From: CALWZE01 sp036644375
GTDB taxonomy: Bacteria > Bacillota > Clostridia > Oscillospirales > Ruminococcaceae
Direction of reading: 5' to 3'
Length of the DNA: 51,590 nucleotides
Assembly: GCA_036644375.1 (NCBI GenBank)
Contig: JAVXQD010000015.1
Location: forward strand, 1 to 51,590
Shown: in pieces, positions 42,766 to 51,206 of the stretch
Position numbering within the stretch: position 1 is the first letter of the stretch
How the letters are laid out: every line of letters starts with the position of its first letter
Translations under genes and position numbers: made by a program
Notes under the pieces: model-generated
Database searches by the model: none
What the model saw: only the letters and a program-made list of their open reading frames with translations
Told to the model about the DNA's origin: nothing

Positions 42766-43890
42766 ATGGCAAAGTCAGGACTTTATATACACATTCCTTT
42801 TTGTGCGCGCAAATGCCCGTACTGCGATTTTTACTCCGTTCCCTTGGAGTGGGGGACAGCCCGTCAATATGTGTCGGCTGTCATCAACCAGATTCAAACC
42901 GCGGACAAATCCGAGGTGGACACAGTATATTTCGGAGGCGGTACGCCCTCTCTTTTGAATGCAAAAGATATATACCTGATCATTGATGCGGCAAACGAAC
43001 ATTTTTCACTTGACCGCAGCAGTGAAATAACTCTTGAGATGAATCCCGCAACCTGCTCCGAGGCAAAGCTTCGCGATCTGCGATCCGCCGGAATAAACAG
43101 GTTATCCGTCGGCGTTCAGAGCACCGATGACACTGTTTTGAAAAAAATCGGGCGGCTGCACAACCGCGCTGAAGCACTTTACACGCTTGAGCTTGCACAC
43201 CGCTGCGGCTTTGACAATATCAGCGCAGACGTAATGCTCGCGCTGCCCGACGAGAGCGAAAAATCGCTGCTCGGCACAATAAACGACCTGTGTTTTCTGC
43301 CAATAACCCATATATCGGCATATCTTCTGAAAATCATGGAGGGCACGCCGTTTTCGCACTCGCTTCCCGGATATGTTCCGGATGATGATCGGCAGGCGGA
43401 TTTGTATCTCATGAGCTGTGAGCTTTTGGACAGGCTCGGCTTTGCACAGTATGAAATTTCAAATTTTGCAAAGGAGCCTCAATTTAAGAGCCGCCACAAT
43501 CTTAAATACTGGAACTGCGAGCCGTATTTCGGGATTGGTGCAGCGGCGCACAGCAGTGTAGGAGAAAAGCTTTTCAGCTTTTCAAGAAACATAGACAAAT
43601 ATCTCAGCGTGTTCTGCGATAGCTTAAAGCCCGAACACGGCTTTTGTGATTATCTGGATTACGAGACCTCACTCGAGGCTCGCGACTATATAATGCTTCG
43701 TCTTCGCACAGTGGACGGTCTTGATCTGTGTGAATTGGACCGCCGCTTCAATTTTTCCTTTGACAGGCGAAAGCACGAGCTGATTGACAGCTTTGTGCGT
43801 GAGGGGTTTGTTTTGAGGAGCGGATCCGTAATATCGCTCACGCGACGCGGAATGCTTGTGTCCAACTCCGTTATCTCCGAATTGATTTAA
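42766..43890 (+). CDS. hemW: Radical SAM heme chaperone HemW
   Basis: A 374-residue protein. HemW, once called HemN-like, is a radical SAM protein that inserts heme into target proteins. The cluster motif Cys13, Cys17 and Cys20 (CARKCPYC) is at the start. GGGTPSLL and LEMNP follow, as does the HNLKYW motif that marks HemW rather than HemN. The extra HemN cysteine at the cluster is absent (CPYCDF). GGGGAGG lies 8 bases before the ATG. In most Firmicutes hemW is codirectional between lepA and hrcA; here it is inverted and divergent from hrcA. Confidence 0.95.
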   Translation: MAKSGLYIHIPFCARKCPYCDFYSVPLEWGTARQYVSAVINQIQTADKSEVDTVYFGGGTPSLLNAKDIYLIIDAANEHFSLDRSSEITLEMNPATCSEAKLRDLRSAGINRLSVGVQSTDDTVLKKIGRLHNRAEALYTLELAHRCGFDNISADVMLALPDESEKSLLGTINDLCFLPITHISAYLLKIMEGTPFSHSLPGYVPDDDRQADLYLMSCELLDRLGFAQYEISNFAKEPQFKSRHNLKYWNCEPYFGIGAAAHSSVGEKLFSFSRNIDKYLSVFCDSLKPEHGFCDYLDYETSLEARDYIMLRLRTVDGLDLCELDRRFNFSFDRRKHELIDSFVREGFVLRSGSVISLTRRGMLVSNSVISELI

Positions 43891-43949
43891 GTGTGGATAC
43901 AGTTTCGGTGTACTGACAAGGATACTTTGAAAGTCTGCCGATTCAATAA

Positions 43950-44005
43950 TAAAAAAACAGAGTCTGTCACCGTTTTAAATCGGAGACGACCCTGTTTTTA
44001 TTATA
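43950..44005. terminator. Probable bidirectional terminator after hemW
   Basis: ATAATAAAAAAACAG pairs with CTGTTTTTATTAT with two bulged bases, plus weak inner pairing. T-runs in both directions; it lies between convergent genes. Confidence 0.55.
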
Positions 44006-44064
44006 TCCGAAAGCTCAGTTCTCATATCTGCGTTTGCTTCGTTTTTTCGGCACTGCTTTTCCGC

Positions 44065-45252
44065 TTATGTAGTCTGCGTCACAGCGGGCTGCTTTTGATC
44101 AAGCTCAAGCTTGTCGATATCAATATCCATTCCGAGGTAGGTCTTAAGCCACACCTTCAAAAACTGTTTCAAAATCGCGGTGAGCGCTTTGCGCGTATCC
44201 TCGTCAATGTTTTTCAGCGCATCCAGCACACGGCTCGCTTCCTTAATTGCGGAAATCGGAAACTCACCGATTTTTTCGACATCCGTGGATTCAATCACAT
44301 CAAATAAAGTATCGGCAAACAGCCTGAGTTTGGCTTCGCTCAGCGAAGATATAAGCTCGTTAACTGTTTGGTTCATATAAGTGGCACTTGTCGTAATTTT
44401 TTCGGTATACTCAAAGCCGTCTCCATCAATCTGCCATGAAAAGGGATCATGCTGCATAATGCCCATACGGCTGCTCTTCACAACAAAGTAATCGTCGCTG
44501 TTTTCAAGCATCATTCCGACAAATGAGGATTTAGGCAGCGTTTTATTTAAGATTTTGCTGATTTTGGTATAGCCCTCCGACTTCAGCACCTCTGACTTAA
44601 ATCCCGGACCATCATGGCTGAATACCTGCTTTATGCGTGTTTGCACTCTCGGCTTTGCATATACCGACGCATATATCGCAAGGTTGCCTCCTTTTGAATG
44701 GCCGCCGACCAAAATGTCGCCTCTGCATTTTTTCGCAATCGTGTCAAGGTACGCAACCGCCGAGGTCTGTGACGGCACGGGACTGATAAAGGTCATATTC
44801 AAGTCCTCTTTCCACCCGACAACCGTCGCATCGGTTCCGCGGAATGCAACATATATACTGCCGTCCGACAGCATACAGGTCACTGCACAGAATTGTTTTT
44901 CCTGCTCGGCATCGACAGTATCCGTGAATAAATTAAGCCTGATATCCCTAAAACGCGGGCTTGCGCACAGCGCATTAAGCAGCTTTCGGTTGCTTTCCGG
45001 ATCTCTTATTTCGTCGAGCATGGCGTGAAAAAGCTCTGCCCTGTAAAGCTCTGCAATCCTAACATTTCTTTTCCCCTCACCGAGGAATCCGACTGCACAT
45101 CCGAGATGCATATAGGACATCTGGGACAGGACAAGGCTGTCCACCGGCGAAAACGGCTTTTTGTCAAAGGTCGAAAGCTCATTTTCAACATAGTCGATTA
45201 TTGTGTACGTCTGCAGAATACCGCTCTGCTTTTTTTCGGGAATATTATCCAT
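44065..45252 (-). CDS. DUF2974 (Mbeg1-like) alpha/beta hydrolase, putative lipase
   Basis: A 395-residue protein. The nucleophile elbow GGHSKGG carries the serine, and the upstream YVAFRGTDATVVGWKEDLNM is the oxyanion-side motif common to lipase class 3 and DUF2974 proteins. The segment HDGPGF follows later and fits the family. The C-terminal 130 residues are helical and unassigned. No signal peptide is seen, so it is likely cytoplasmic. Start ATG 45252 follows AAGGGAGAG; a longer frame adds 44 unlikely residues. It lies between lepA and hemW, where nothing is usually found. Substrate unknown. Confidence 0.85.
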   Translation of the reverse strand: MDNIPEKKQSGILQTYTIIDYVENELSTFDKKPFSPVDSLVLSQMSYMHLGCAVGFLGEGKRNVRIAELYRAELFHAMLDEIRDPESNRKLLNALCASPRFRDIRLNLFTDTVDAEQEKQFCAVTCMLSDGSIYVAFRGTDATVVGWKEDLNMTFISPVPSQTSAVAYLDTIAKKCRGDILVGGHSKGGNLAIYASVYAKPRVQTRIKQVFSHDGPGFKSEVLKSEGYTKISKILNKTLPKSSFVGMMLENSDDYFVVKSSRMGIMQHDPFSWQIDGDGFEYTEKITTSATYMNQTVNELISSLSEAKLRLFADTLFDVIESTDVEKIGEFPISAIKEASRVLDALKNIDEDTRKALTAILKQFLKVWLKTYLGMDIDIDKLELDQKQPAVTQTT

Positions 45253-45337
45253 TTTGCATCTCTCCCTTTTTAATTGTATTGCTGTATCAGTATATTCAGA
45301 TAATTCAAAACATTGAGCGGAGCTGCTGCGAAAAGAC

Positions 45338-47131
45338 TCAGTCCAGCTTAAGCACCGCTGTAAAAGCATCACTCGGAACCTCAACAGAGCCGAGCTGCCG
45401 CATGCGCTTTTTACCTTCTTTTTGCTTTTCGAGCAGCTTCTTTTTGCGCGTTATGTCACCGCCGTAACATTTTGCCAAAACGTCCTTGCGAAGCGCCCTG
45501 ACCGTTTCACGCGCAATTATTTTTCCGCCTATTGCTGCCTGAATGGGCACCTCGAACAGTTGTCTCGGGATATGCTCAAGCAGCTTTTCGCATATTTTCC
45601 TGCCGCGAGAGTATGCCCTGTCGGCGTGAACAATAAGCGACAGAGCATCCACGACCTCGCCGTTAAGCAATATATCAAGTCTCACCAGCTTGCTCGGAAC
45701 AAATCCCTTTATTTCGTAATCATAGCTTGCATATCCCTTTGTGCGGCTTTTGAGCGCGTCAAAAAAGTCGTATACCGTTTCGCCCAAAGGAAGCTCATAG
45801 TGCATGTCGACCCTCTCGGTGTCGATATATTTCATATCAACAAACACACCTCTCCTCTCCTGACACAGCTCCATTATTGATCCCACATATTCGGACGGCG
45901 TGTAGATATGTGCAGTGATGAACGGCTCCTCCGCACCGGCAATCGTGCTGGGGTCAGGATAGTTCGTTGGGTTGTCGATTAACAGCTCCTCGCCGTTGGT
46001 CTTTTTGATTTTATATATAACGCTCGGCGCGGTGGTTATTAAATCAAGATCAAATTCGCGCTCAATGCGCTCTATGATTATTTCAAGGTGCAGCAGCCCA
46101 AGGAATCCGCACCTGAATCCGAACCCGAGCGCAGCAGAGGTCTCGGGCTCAAAGCTCAGTGAAGCGTCGTTGAGCATAAGCTTGTCCAGCGCATCCCGCA
46201 GGTCGCCGTAGCGCGCACCGTCTGCGGGATATATGCCGCAGAACACCATCGGAACAGCCTTGCGATAGCCCGGAAGCGGAGCTTGTGCCGGATTTTCTGC
46301 GTTTGTCACGGTATCTCCCACACGCGTCTCACGCACATTTTTGATGCTCGCCGTAAAATAACCTACCTCGCCCGCACGGAGCACCCCGCAGGGCTCAAGA
46401 CTGCTCGCGCGCATGTGCCCGACTTCGACGGTCAGATATTCAGCGCCAGTTTGCATCATTTTAACTGTGTCGCCTGCCCTCAGCATACCATCCATAACGC
46501 GCACATTAATCACAACGCCCTTGTAGCTGTCATATACACTGTCGAAAATCAGCGCCTTTAGCCGCGCGTCAGGGTCACCCTCAGGCGCAGGTATTACCTC
46601 GATTACCTTTTCAAGCACATCTTCGATTCCGATTCCCATTTTAGCCGAAATACGCGGCGCGTCCAGAGCCGGAATACCTATGACATCCTCTATTTCCTGC
46701 GCGACTCGCTCGGGGTCGGCAGACGCAAGGTCTATCTTGTTCAGCACAGGGACAATTTCAAGTCCGTGCTCAACCGCGAGATATGCGTTGGCCAAGGTCT
46801 GAGCCTCGACACCCTGTGTTGCGTCAATAATCAGTATTGCGCCCTCGCATGCCGCCAACGAACGCGATACCTCATACCCGAAATCGACATGTCCCGGAGT
46901 GTCAATGAGGTTCAGCTCATAGATTTTACCGTCCTTAGCAGTATAGTTCAGCGAAACGGCACGTGCCTTTATGGTTATGCCCCGCTCCTTCTCCAACTCC
47001 ATATTGTCGAGAAACTGACTGCTCATGTCGCGCCTGTCAACTGCGCTTGTGACCTCAAGGATGCGGTCCGCTAATGTCGACTTGCCGTGATCTATGTGGG
47101 CGATTATACAAAAATTGCGGATATTGTCCAT
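45338..47131 (-). CDS. lepA: Elongation factor 4
   Basis: A 597-residue translational GTPase that acts on stalled or mis-translocated ribosomes. G1 is AHIDHGKST, G2 includes ERGITIKARAV, G3 is DTPGHVDF and G4 is NKID. Domains II and III follow, then an EF-G-like domain V and the LepA-specific C-terminal domain with KCYGGDITRKKKLLEKQKEG. Full length. TTGAGG lies before the ATG, and a TTTACA/TATAAT promoter is 55 bases upstream. It is the most conserved marker of the rearranged block. Confidence 0.98.
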   Translation of the reverse strand: MDNIRNFCIIAHIDHGKSTLADRILEVTSAVDRRDMSSQFLDNMELEKERGITIKARAVSLNYTAKDGKIYELNLIDTPGHVDFGYEVSRSLAACEGAILIIDATQGVEAQTLANAYLAVEHGLEIVPVLNKIDLASADPERVAQEIEDVIGIPALDAPRISAKMGIGIEDVLEKVIEVIPAPEGDPDARLKALIFDSVYDSYKGVVINVRVMDGMLRAGDTVKMMQTGAEYLTVEVGHMRASSLEPCGVLRAGEVGYFTASIKNVRETRVGDTVTNAENPAQAPLPGYRKAVPMVFCGIYPADGARYGDLRDALDKLMLNDASLSFEPETSAALGFGFRCGFLGLLHLEIIIERIEREFDLDLITTAPSVIYKIKKTNGEELLIDNPTNYPDPSTIAGAEEPFITAHIYTPSEYVGSIMELCQERRGVFVDMKYIDTERVDMHYELPLGETVYDFFDALKSRTKGYASYDYEIKGFVPSKLVRLDILLNGEVVDALSLIVHADRAYSRGRKICEKLLEHIPRQLFEVPIQAAIGGKIIARETVRALRKDVLAKCYGGDITRKKKLLEKQKEGKKRMRQLGSVEVPSDAFTAVLKLD

Positions 47132-47183
47132 TAATTGATTACCTCAAGAATTCTTTTGTCTTCTTTTTATTTATATACAGTAC

Positions 47184-47213
47184 ATTATAATTTTTATTGT
47201 ACACGTTTGTAAA
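47184..47213 (-). promoter_or_regulatory. lepA promoter
   Basis: Minus-strand TTTACA (47213-47208), an 18-base spacer and TATAAT (47189-47184). Confidence 0.6.
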
Positions 47214-47234
47214 GGTCTTTTACGCTTTGAACGA

Positions 47235-47423
47235 TTATTGTTTGTATTTTTCTTCGTTTATAACTTTTATATCGTCTTCACCTTCGATTATTATTCCCTC
47301 TGCTTCAGTCTGTGCCTTAAACATAAGATAATATGCCATTTCCGCATTGCCTCCCGAAATCTCATCCATCGCCGCTGATATTACATTAAACAGCTTAAAG
47401 TACAGCCTTCGATAATCTGCCAT
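47235..47423 (-). CDS. Small helical protein of unknown function
   Basis: A 62-residue protein: YRRLYFKLFNVISAAMDEIS, GGNAEMAYYLMFKAQTEAEG, and an acidic tail. The first two thirds look like two helices; no family was recognised. AGAGGGGATG lies before the ATG, so it is probably expressed. It is divergent from a small XRE-type regulator, and the shared region holds a strong hairpin. Such pairs occur in Clostridia, but no function is known to me. A fragment is possible, but the frame is clean. Confidence 0.65.
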   Translation of the reverse strand: MADYRRLYFKLFNVISAAMDEISGGNAEMAYYLMFKAQTEAEGIIIEGEDDIKVINEEKYKQ

Positions 47424-47448
47424 TTAATCATCCCCTCTCAAAAAATCA

Positions 47449-47490
47449 TAAGGGAATATACCTTGAAAATCAATAAGGCATATTCCCTTA
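47449..47490. repeat. Inverted repeat between the divergent small genes
   Basis: TAAGGGAATAT (47449-47459) and ATATTCCCTTA (47480-47490), with inner CCTT/AAGG separated by one base. On the minus strand it is followed by TATGATTTTTTG. It could be a XRE operator or an attenuator for the 62-residue gene. Confidence 0.55.
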
Positions 47491-47517
47491 ACACATACTG
47501 TTGTCGAGGTGATAAAC

Positions 47518-47754
47518 ATGTATTCAAGGATACGCGATTTGCGTGAGGACAGGGATATGAGCCAGATTGAAGTTGCCCGCATTTTGAGCGTTCATCAGAC
47601 CACCTATTCCGATTATGAACTCGGGAATCTCAATCTGCCGGTTCCTGTTCTGATAGCACTCGCCGAGCTGTATTCAACAAGCATTGACTATCTTGTCAAT
47701 CTGACCGACTGCAAAAAGCCTTATCCGCGCTCGGCCGAGTGCCGCACTGTTTAA
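47518..47754 (+). CDS. Small XRE-family helix-turn-helix regulator
   Basis: A 78-residue protein made almost entirely of a Cro/CI-type domain: IRDLREDRDMSQIEVARILS, VHQTTYSDYELGNLNLPVPV, LIALAELYSTSIDYLVNLTD. No partner domain is present. GAGGTG lies 7 bases before ATG 47518; a GTG at 47509 is inside the ribosome site. The 3' end overlaps the convergent spoIIP stop by 4 bases. It likely binds the inverted repeat upstream (inference). Confidence 0.85.
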   Translation: MYSRIRDLREDRDMSQIEVARILSVHQTTYSDYELGNLNLPVPVLIALAELYSTSIDYLVNLTDCKKPYPRSAECRTV

Positions 47755-48899
47755 AAAGCACCGTCAAGCGCGTAAGCGAGCAGCTTTGCGGCGTTTTTCT
47801 GTTCCGTGAGAGTATTGCTTTCGGAGCCTATCTCCACGACGAGTGATCCGGTTGTCAGGTCATGATTGTAAAATCTGTACGCGAACAGCGCCGGGCGGGT
47901 AAACCCGGGAAACAGTGTTTGGGCGCTGTTCTGAAGCCGAGCCGCAAATTTGAGATTTTCCCGAAAATTCGGCACAGCACTGTCACTGTCTCCCGCGCCG
48001 CACACAATCATAATCTGAGCTGTTTTTTGACCTCCCGAAATAAATGTCGGCTTTACCCGTGTGCCGTCCTCCCTCTGTATCCCGTCGCGGTGAATATCCA
48101 GCACTATCTTTATGCTCGGAAATCTTGTCAGATAGTCCTGCACTGTCACGCGGCTTCGCGAGTAGCTGTTGTTGTATGACGGATAGTCGTGGTATTCGGT
48201 GGCGTGCACGGAGTTTATTCCGATTTTATTCAATGTGTCACAAAGCACTTTTCCAACCGCTACAATATTTTTTTCGCTGTCGGTTGAGCGGGTCGGATAT
48301 TCACTGTCATAAAATCCCGCGTCAAAGCGGTCAAAGCTCTCTGTCGAATGCGTGTGAACAATAAGCACCTGGGGTTCTGTGGAGTTTTTATCAATATGCA
48401 TTCCAAACTCCCCTTCTACGACTGCTTGCATCTCCGAGGTCGCAAAATCGGTTGCATTTCTGAGACTTCCGTTTCCCGAATGAAAATAGTTGGCGCCGTC
48501 GCCTGTCGAAGAAAACTGTATCTGTTCAATAACCCCTCTTCTCTCGGGCGGTATGGTGCTTTCTGCCGCGGCAATGTCCTTTTCGTCATACGTAATTTCC
48601 GGAATCTCCGGTTCAGACTCTCTTTTCTCCGGCTCTGCCGTAAATTCGGACGGGTCCTGATTTATCGTCGGCTCTGTGTCACCCTCATGCTCACTGATAA
48701 CCGAGCACATATATTCGCGCATAACCAAAACACCTGCGTCGGGAGCCGAGAGCGAGGCGGTCATTATCCCGAGCTTGCGCATATATGTCTTGGTAATTTC
48801 TCCCGCCGAATCGCTGAGAAACATCGCTGTAAAAACCACTCCGAGAGAAATCAGTATAAGACCTGTGTCCAGTCCTGCCTTTCGAGCTTGTCTTTTCAT
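47751..48899 (-). CDS. spoIIP: Stage II sporulation protein P
   Basis: A 382-residue cell-wall amidase/endopeptidase of the DMP complex that drives engulfment of the forespore. An N-terminal membrane anchor (about 13-32) is followed by a low-complexity Glu-rich linker. The amidase domain (from about 195) has the zinc motif regions LIVHTHSTESF and LDIHRDG, and ends LVVEIGSESNTLTEQKNAAK. AAAAGGAGCGGG precedes the ATG. A sigma-E-like promoter is present. It shows that the organism can probably form spores. In Bacillus it lies between gpr and lepA. Confidence 0.95.
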   Translation of the reverse strand: MKRQARKAGLDTGLILISLGVVFTAMFLSDSAGEITKTYMRKLGIMTASLSAPDAGVLVMREYMCSVISEHEGDTEPTINQDPSEFTAEPEKRESEPEIPEITYDEKDIAAAESTIPPERRGVIEQIQFSSTGDGANYFHSGNGSLRNATDFATSEMQAVVEGEFGMHIDKNSTEPQVLIVHTHSTESFDRFDAGFYDSEYPTRSTDSEKNIVAVGKVLCDTLNKIGINSVHATEYHDYPSYNNSYSRSRVTVQDYLTRFPSIKIVLDIHRDGIQREDGTRVKPTFISGGQKTAQIMIVCGAGDSDSAVPNFRENLKFAARLQNSAQTLFPGFTRPALFAYRFYNHDLTTGSLVVEIGSESNTLTEQKNAAKLLAYALDGAF

Positions 48900-48926
48900 A
48901 AACCCGCTCCTTTTTTATACTACATA

Positions 48927-48955
48927 AGGGTATGAAAAACGGCGGATAACTATTC
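48927..48955 (-). promoter_or_regulatory. Sigma-E-like promoter of spoIIP
   Basis: Minus-strand GAATA (48955-48951), a 16-base spacer and CATACCCT (48934-48927). One base differs from the known -10 consensus CATACAnT. Confidence 0.55.
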
Positions 48956-49014
48956 GTATCGATTGGTCTGAAATACGCAAAAACTGTTTTTATGACACAA
49001 ATTGAAAATATCTA

Positions 49015-49043
49015 TTGATTTTCCGGAACAAAAATGATATCAT
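49015..49043 (+). promoter_or_regulatory. rpsT promoter
   Basis: TTGATT (49015-49020), a 17-base spacer and TATCAT (49038-49043). Confidence 0.6.
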
Positions 49044-49079
49044 ATCAGGTACTGCACGGCAATAAAAGGAGGTGGTACC

Positions 49080-49331
49080 ATGCCGAATATTAAGTCACAG
49101 AAAAAGCGCGTCCTCACTAATGCAAAGGACACCGAACGCAACAAGGCGGTCAAATCAAATCTCAAAACTGTCCTGAAAAAGGCAGGGGCTGCCATTGCTA
49201 CAGGCACAGAGAACAAGGCTGAAATTGTCAGCAATACGTCAAGTGTTATTGATAAAGCTCTCAGCACCGGCGTAATGCACAAGAATGCTGCCAACCGCAA
49301 AAAGTCTCATATTGCAAAGCTTGCAAACTGA
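49080..49331 (+). CDS. rpsT: 30S ribosomal protein S20
   Basis: An 83-residue, strongly basic, helical protein. Typical start MPNIKSQKKRVLTNAKDTER, then NKAVKSNLKTVLKKA, and C-terminal GVMHKNAANRKKSHIAKL. It binds 16S rRNA early in 30S assembly. The ribosome site AAAAGGAGGTG is near consensus. It has its own promoter and terminator. In Bacillus it lies divergent from gpr-spoIIP; here it is divergent from spoIIP directly. Confidence 0.98.
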   Translation: MPNIKSQKKRVLTNAKDTERNKAVKSNLKTVLKKAGAAIATGTENKAEIVSNTSSVIDKALSTGVMHKNAANRKKSHIAKLAN

Positions 49332-49360
49332 GAACCGTTCTCAAGCCTAAATAGAAAAAG

Positions 49361-49390
49361 AGCCGCATCTCAATCGAGGTGCGGTTTTTT
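49361..49390 (+). terminator. Intrinsic terminator of rpsT
   Basis: A nine-base stem with one G-T pair (49363-49371 with 49376-49384), then TTTTTTG. Confidence 0.85.
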
Positions 49391-49462
49391 GATGTATGTA
49401 AATTTGGCTCTATACATATGGAGTTTTTTGTACGAAGTGACAGACGGACGGCGCACCGCTTG

Positions 49463-50194
49463 CTATGCCCTTTTGTACTCTCTGCAAATATCGAGAGCAT
49501 CGCCGTATTTTATAACCTTGCCCTTGTTCAGCCAAAGCACCTTTGTGCACAGCTCCTCAATTTGGTCGATTGAATGTGACACGATGATAACTGTGGTGTT
49601 ATTGCTCATTAATTTGCGAATTCTGTCCTCGCATTTTTGTTGAAATTTAAAATCCCCGACTGCCAGTACCTCATCGACAATCAAAATGTCGGGCTGTACA
49701 ACCGTCGCAATGGCAAACCCGAGCCTTGCCTGCATTCCGGATGAAAAGTTTTTTATCGGAACGTCAAGAAAGTTTTGAAGCTCGCTGAATTCTACAATTT
49801 CGTCAAATACGCTCTCCATGAATTTTTTTGAATAACCCAGAATCGAGCCGTTAAGGTAGATATTTTCACGGGCGGTCAAATCAACATCAAAGCCCGCGCC
49901 AAGCTCAATAAGCGGAGATATAGACCCGTACGCGGTGGCGTTTCCCTTGGTGGGCTTCATTATTCCCGATATTATTTTGAGCATCGTGCTCTTGCCGCTT
50001 CCGTTAAGGCCCACTATTCCGAGAACCTCGCCTTTCTCAACCTGAAACGAGACGTCGTCAAGTGCGAGAAAGGACTTAAAAAAAAGCTCATGCTTGACAA
50101 GGCGCACAAAATACTCCTTAAGGCTGTCAACCTTGAGGCTGCTCATATTGAATTCCATCGTGACATTTTGTACATCGACCATAATTTCAGCCAT
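49463..50194 (-). CDS. ABC-2 polysaccharide exporter ATPase (TagH/Wzt type)
   Basis: A 243-residue ATPase. Walker A is GLNGSGKST, signature FSSGMQARLG, Walker B ILIVDEVLAVGD, with a TAREN segment typical of the TagH/RfbB group. It powers export of teichoic acid, O-antigen-like or other lipid-linked polymers together with the permease encoded 14 bases upstream. The C-terminal carbohydrate-binding extension seen in Wzt is absent, so chain-end recognition is not expected. No polymer-synthesis genes are visible; the rest of such a locus may lie to the left on the minus strand outside this unit, or elsewhere. Confidence 0.9.
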   Translation of the reverse strand: MAEIMVDVQNVTMEFNMSSLKVDSLKEYFVRLVKHELFFKSFLALDDVSFQVEKGEVLGIVGLNGSGKSTMLKIISGIMKPTKGNATAYGSISPLIELGAGFDVDLTARENIYLNGSILGYSKKFMESVFDEIVEFSELQNFLDVPIKNFSSGMQARLGFAIATVVQPDILIVDEVLAVGDFKFQQKCEDRIRKLMSNNTTVIIVSHSIDQIEELCTKVLWLNKGKVIKYGDALDICREYKRA

Positions 50195-50208
50195 ATCTCC
50201 TGCCCCTT

Positions 50209-50991
50209 TTAAATATAAAGTATGAACTTGTCCTGAAGCTTTTTAAACATCAGCAAGCCCACTATGATGAAAAGCGCGCCGTAGCCGAAGCACATGCAGT
50301 TCATGACGGCGGTTGGCATCGTCGCGTAAATCAGAGTCTGTCTGAAATATTCAACGTACCAGGTGAGCGGGTTCAGCAGCGCAATATAATAAATCCAGCT
50401 TCCCTCAAGCTCGGAAAGCGGGTAAATAATCGGGGTGAGATACATCCATGCGGTTATGAGCACCGAATACAGATGCTTCAGGTCTCGAAAGAAAACGCAC
50501 AGCGCCGAGATAACAAGGCTGAACCCCAATGTGAACATAAGCATTGAAATGAGCGGAAACACACACATGAACATCACGGGGCTGAACGGGACACGGAACA
50601 TAAGCATCATGACTGCGATTGCGGGAATTGAAAACACAAGATTTACAAATCCAAACAACACCTTTTCAATCGGAAACATATATTTGGGTATGTATACTTT
50701 TTTTATCAGGGACGAAGCATCCACTATCGAAAATATCGCGGCACTTGTCGCCTCGTTGAAAAATCCGAACAAAATCTGACCCGTGATAAGGTATAGCGGA
50801 AAGTTCGGTATTTGAAAGCGGAATATCCGTGAAAACACCGCATTCAGAATAAACATCATCAAAAGCGGATTCAAAAGACTCCATGCAACGCCCAAAATAG
50901 AGCGGCGATACTTCACCTTGATATCTCGCACAATCAGGTTTTGCAGAAGATACTTATATTTATGAAAGGTTTCGATATATGGCTGAAGCAT
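50209..50991 (-). CDS. ABC-2 polysaccharide exporter permease (TagG/Wzm type)
   Basis: A 260-residue membrane protein with about six membrane segments, preceded by an amphipathic N-terminus. It begins YKYLLQNLIVRDIKVKYRRS and LGVAWSLLNPLLMM, the family signature of ABC-2 polysaccharide permeases. It ends with LNPLTWYVEYFRQTLIY and the following membrane pair. Start ATG 50991 has AAAGGGG at 7 bases; a start eight codons earlier would overlap that site. Paired with the ATPase as a TagGH-like exporter. Promoter TTTACA/TATAAT lies upstream. Confidence 0.9.
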   Translation of the reverse strand: MLQPYIETFHKYKYLLQNLIVRDIKVKYRRSILGVAWSLLNPLLMMFILNAVFSRIFRFQIPNFPLYLITGQILFGFFNEATSAAIFSIVDASSLIKKVYIPKYMFPIEKVLFGFVNLVFSIPAIAVMMLMFRVPFSPVMFMCVFPLISMLMFTLGFSLVISALCVFFRDLKHLYSVLITAWMYLTPIIYPLSELEGSWIYYIALLNPLTWYVEYFRQTLIYATMPTAVMNCMCFGYGALFIIVGLLMFKKLQDKFILYI

Positions 50992-51053
50992 AACTTTCCC
51001 CTTTAAATATATCATTATAAAGCAATAAATCGCGGCCTTGGCAATTGAGTTAC

Positions 51054-51082
51054 ATTATATCTCAATACTGCTTTTATGTAAA
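51054..51082 (-). promoter_or_regulatory. Promoter of the TagGH-like operon
   Basis: Minus-strand TTTACA (51082-51077), a 17-base spacer and TATAAT (51059-51054). Confidence 0.65.
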
Positions 51083-51110
51083 GAAAAAGCCGAGAGCGCA
51101 GGCTCTCGGC
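51083..51110 (-). terminator. Terminator of an unseen minus-strand gene
   Basis: GCCGAGAGC/GCTCTCGGC (51089-51097 with 51102-51110), then CTTTTTCTT on the minus strand. The gene it ended must have been to the right, where the insertion sequence now lies. Confidence 0.7.
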
Positions 51111-51122
51111 TACAGCCTGTCG

Positions 51123-51151
51123 AAAAAGTCCGCCCATGAGGCGGATTTTTT
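51123..51151. terminator. Hairpin at the left end of the insertion sequence
   Basis: TCCGCC/GGCGGA (51129-51134 with 51140-51145) flanked by AAAAAG and TTTTTT. It would block transcripts entering the element from outside. Confidence 0.6.
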
Positions 51152-51206
51152 CAATTTTTGTTCCCCATTAGTCCTCAATATGGTAAAATAGAGTAGGGTG
51201 AAGAAG

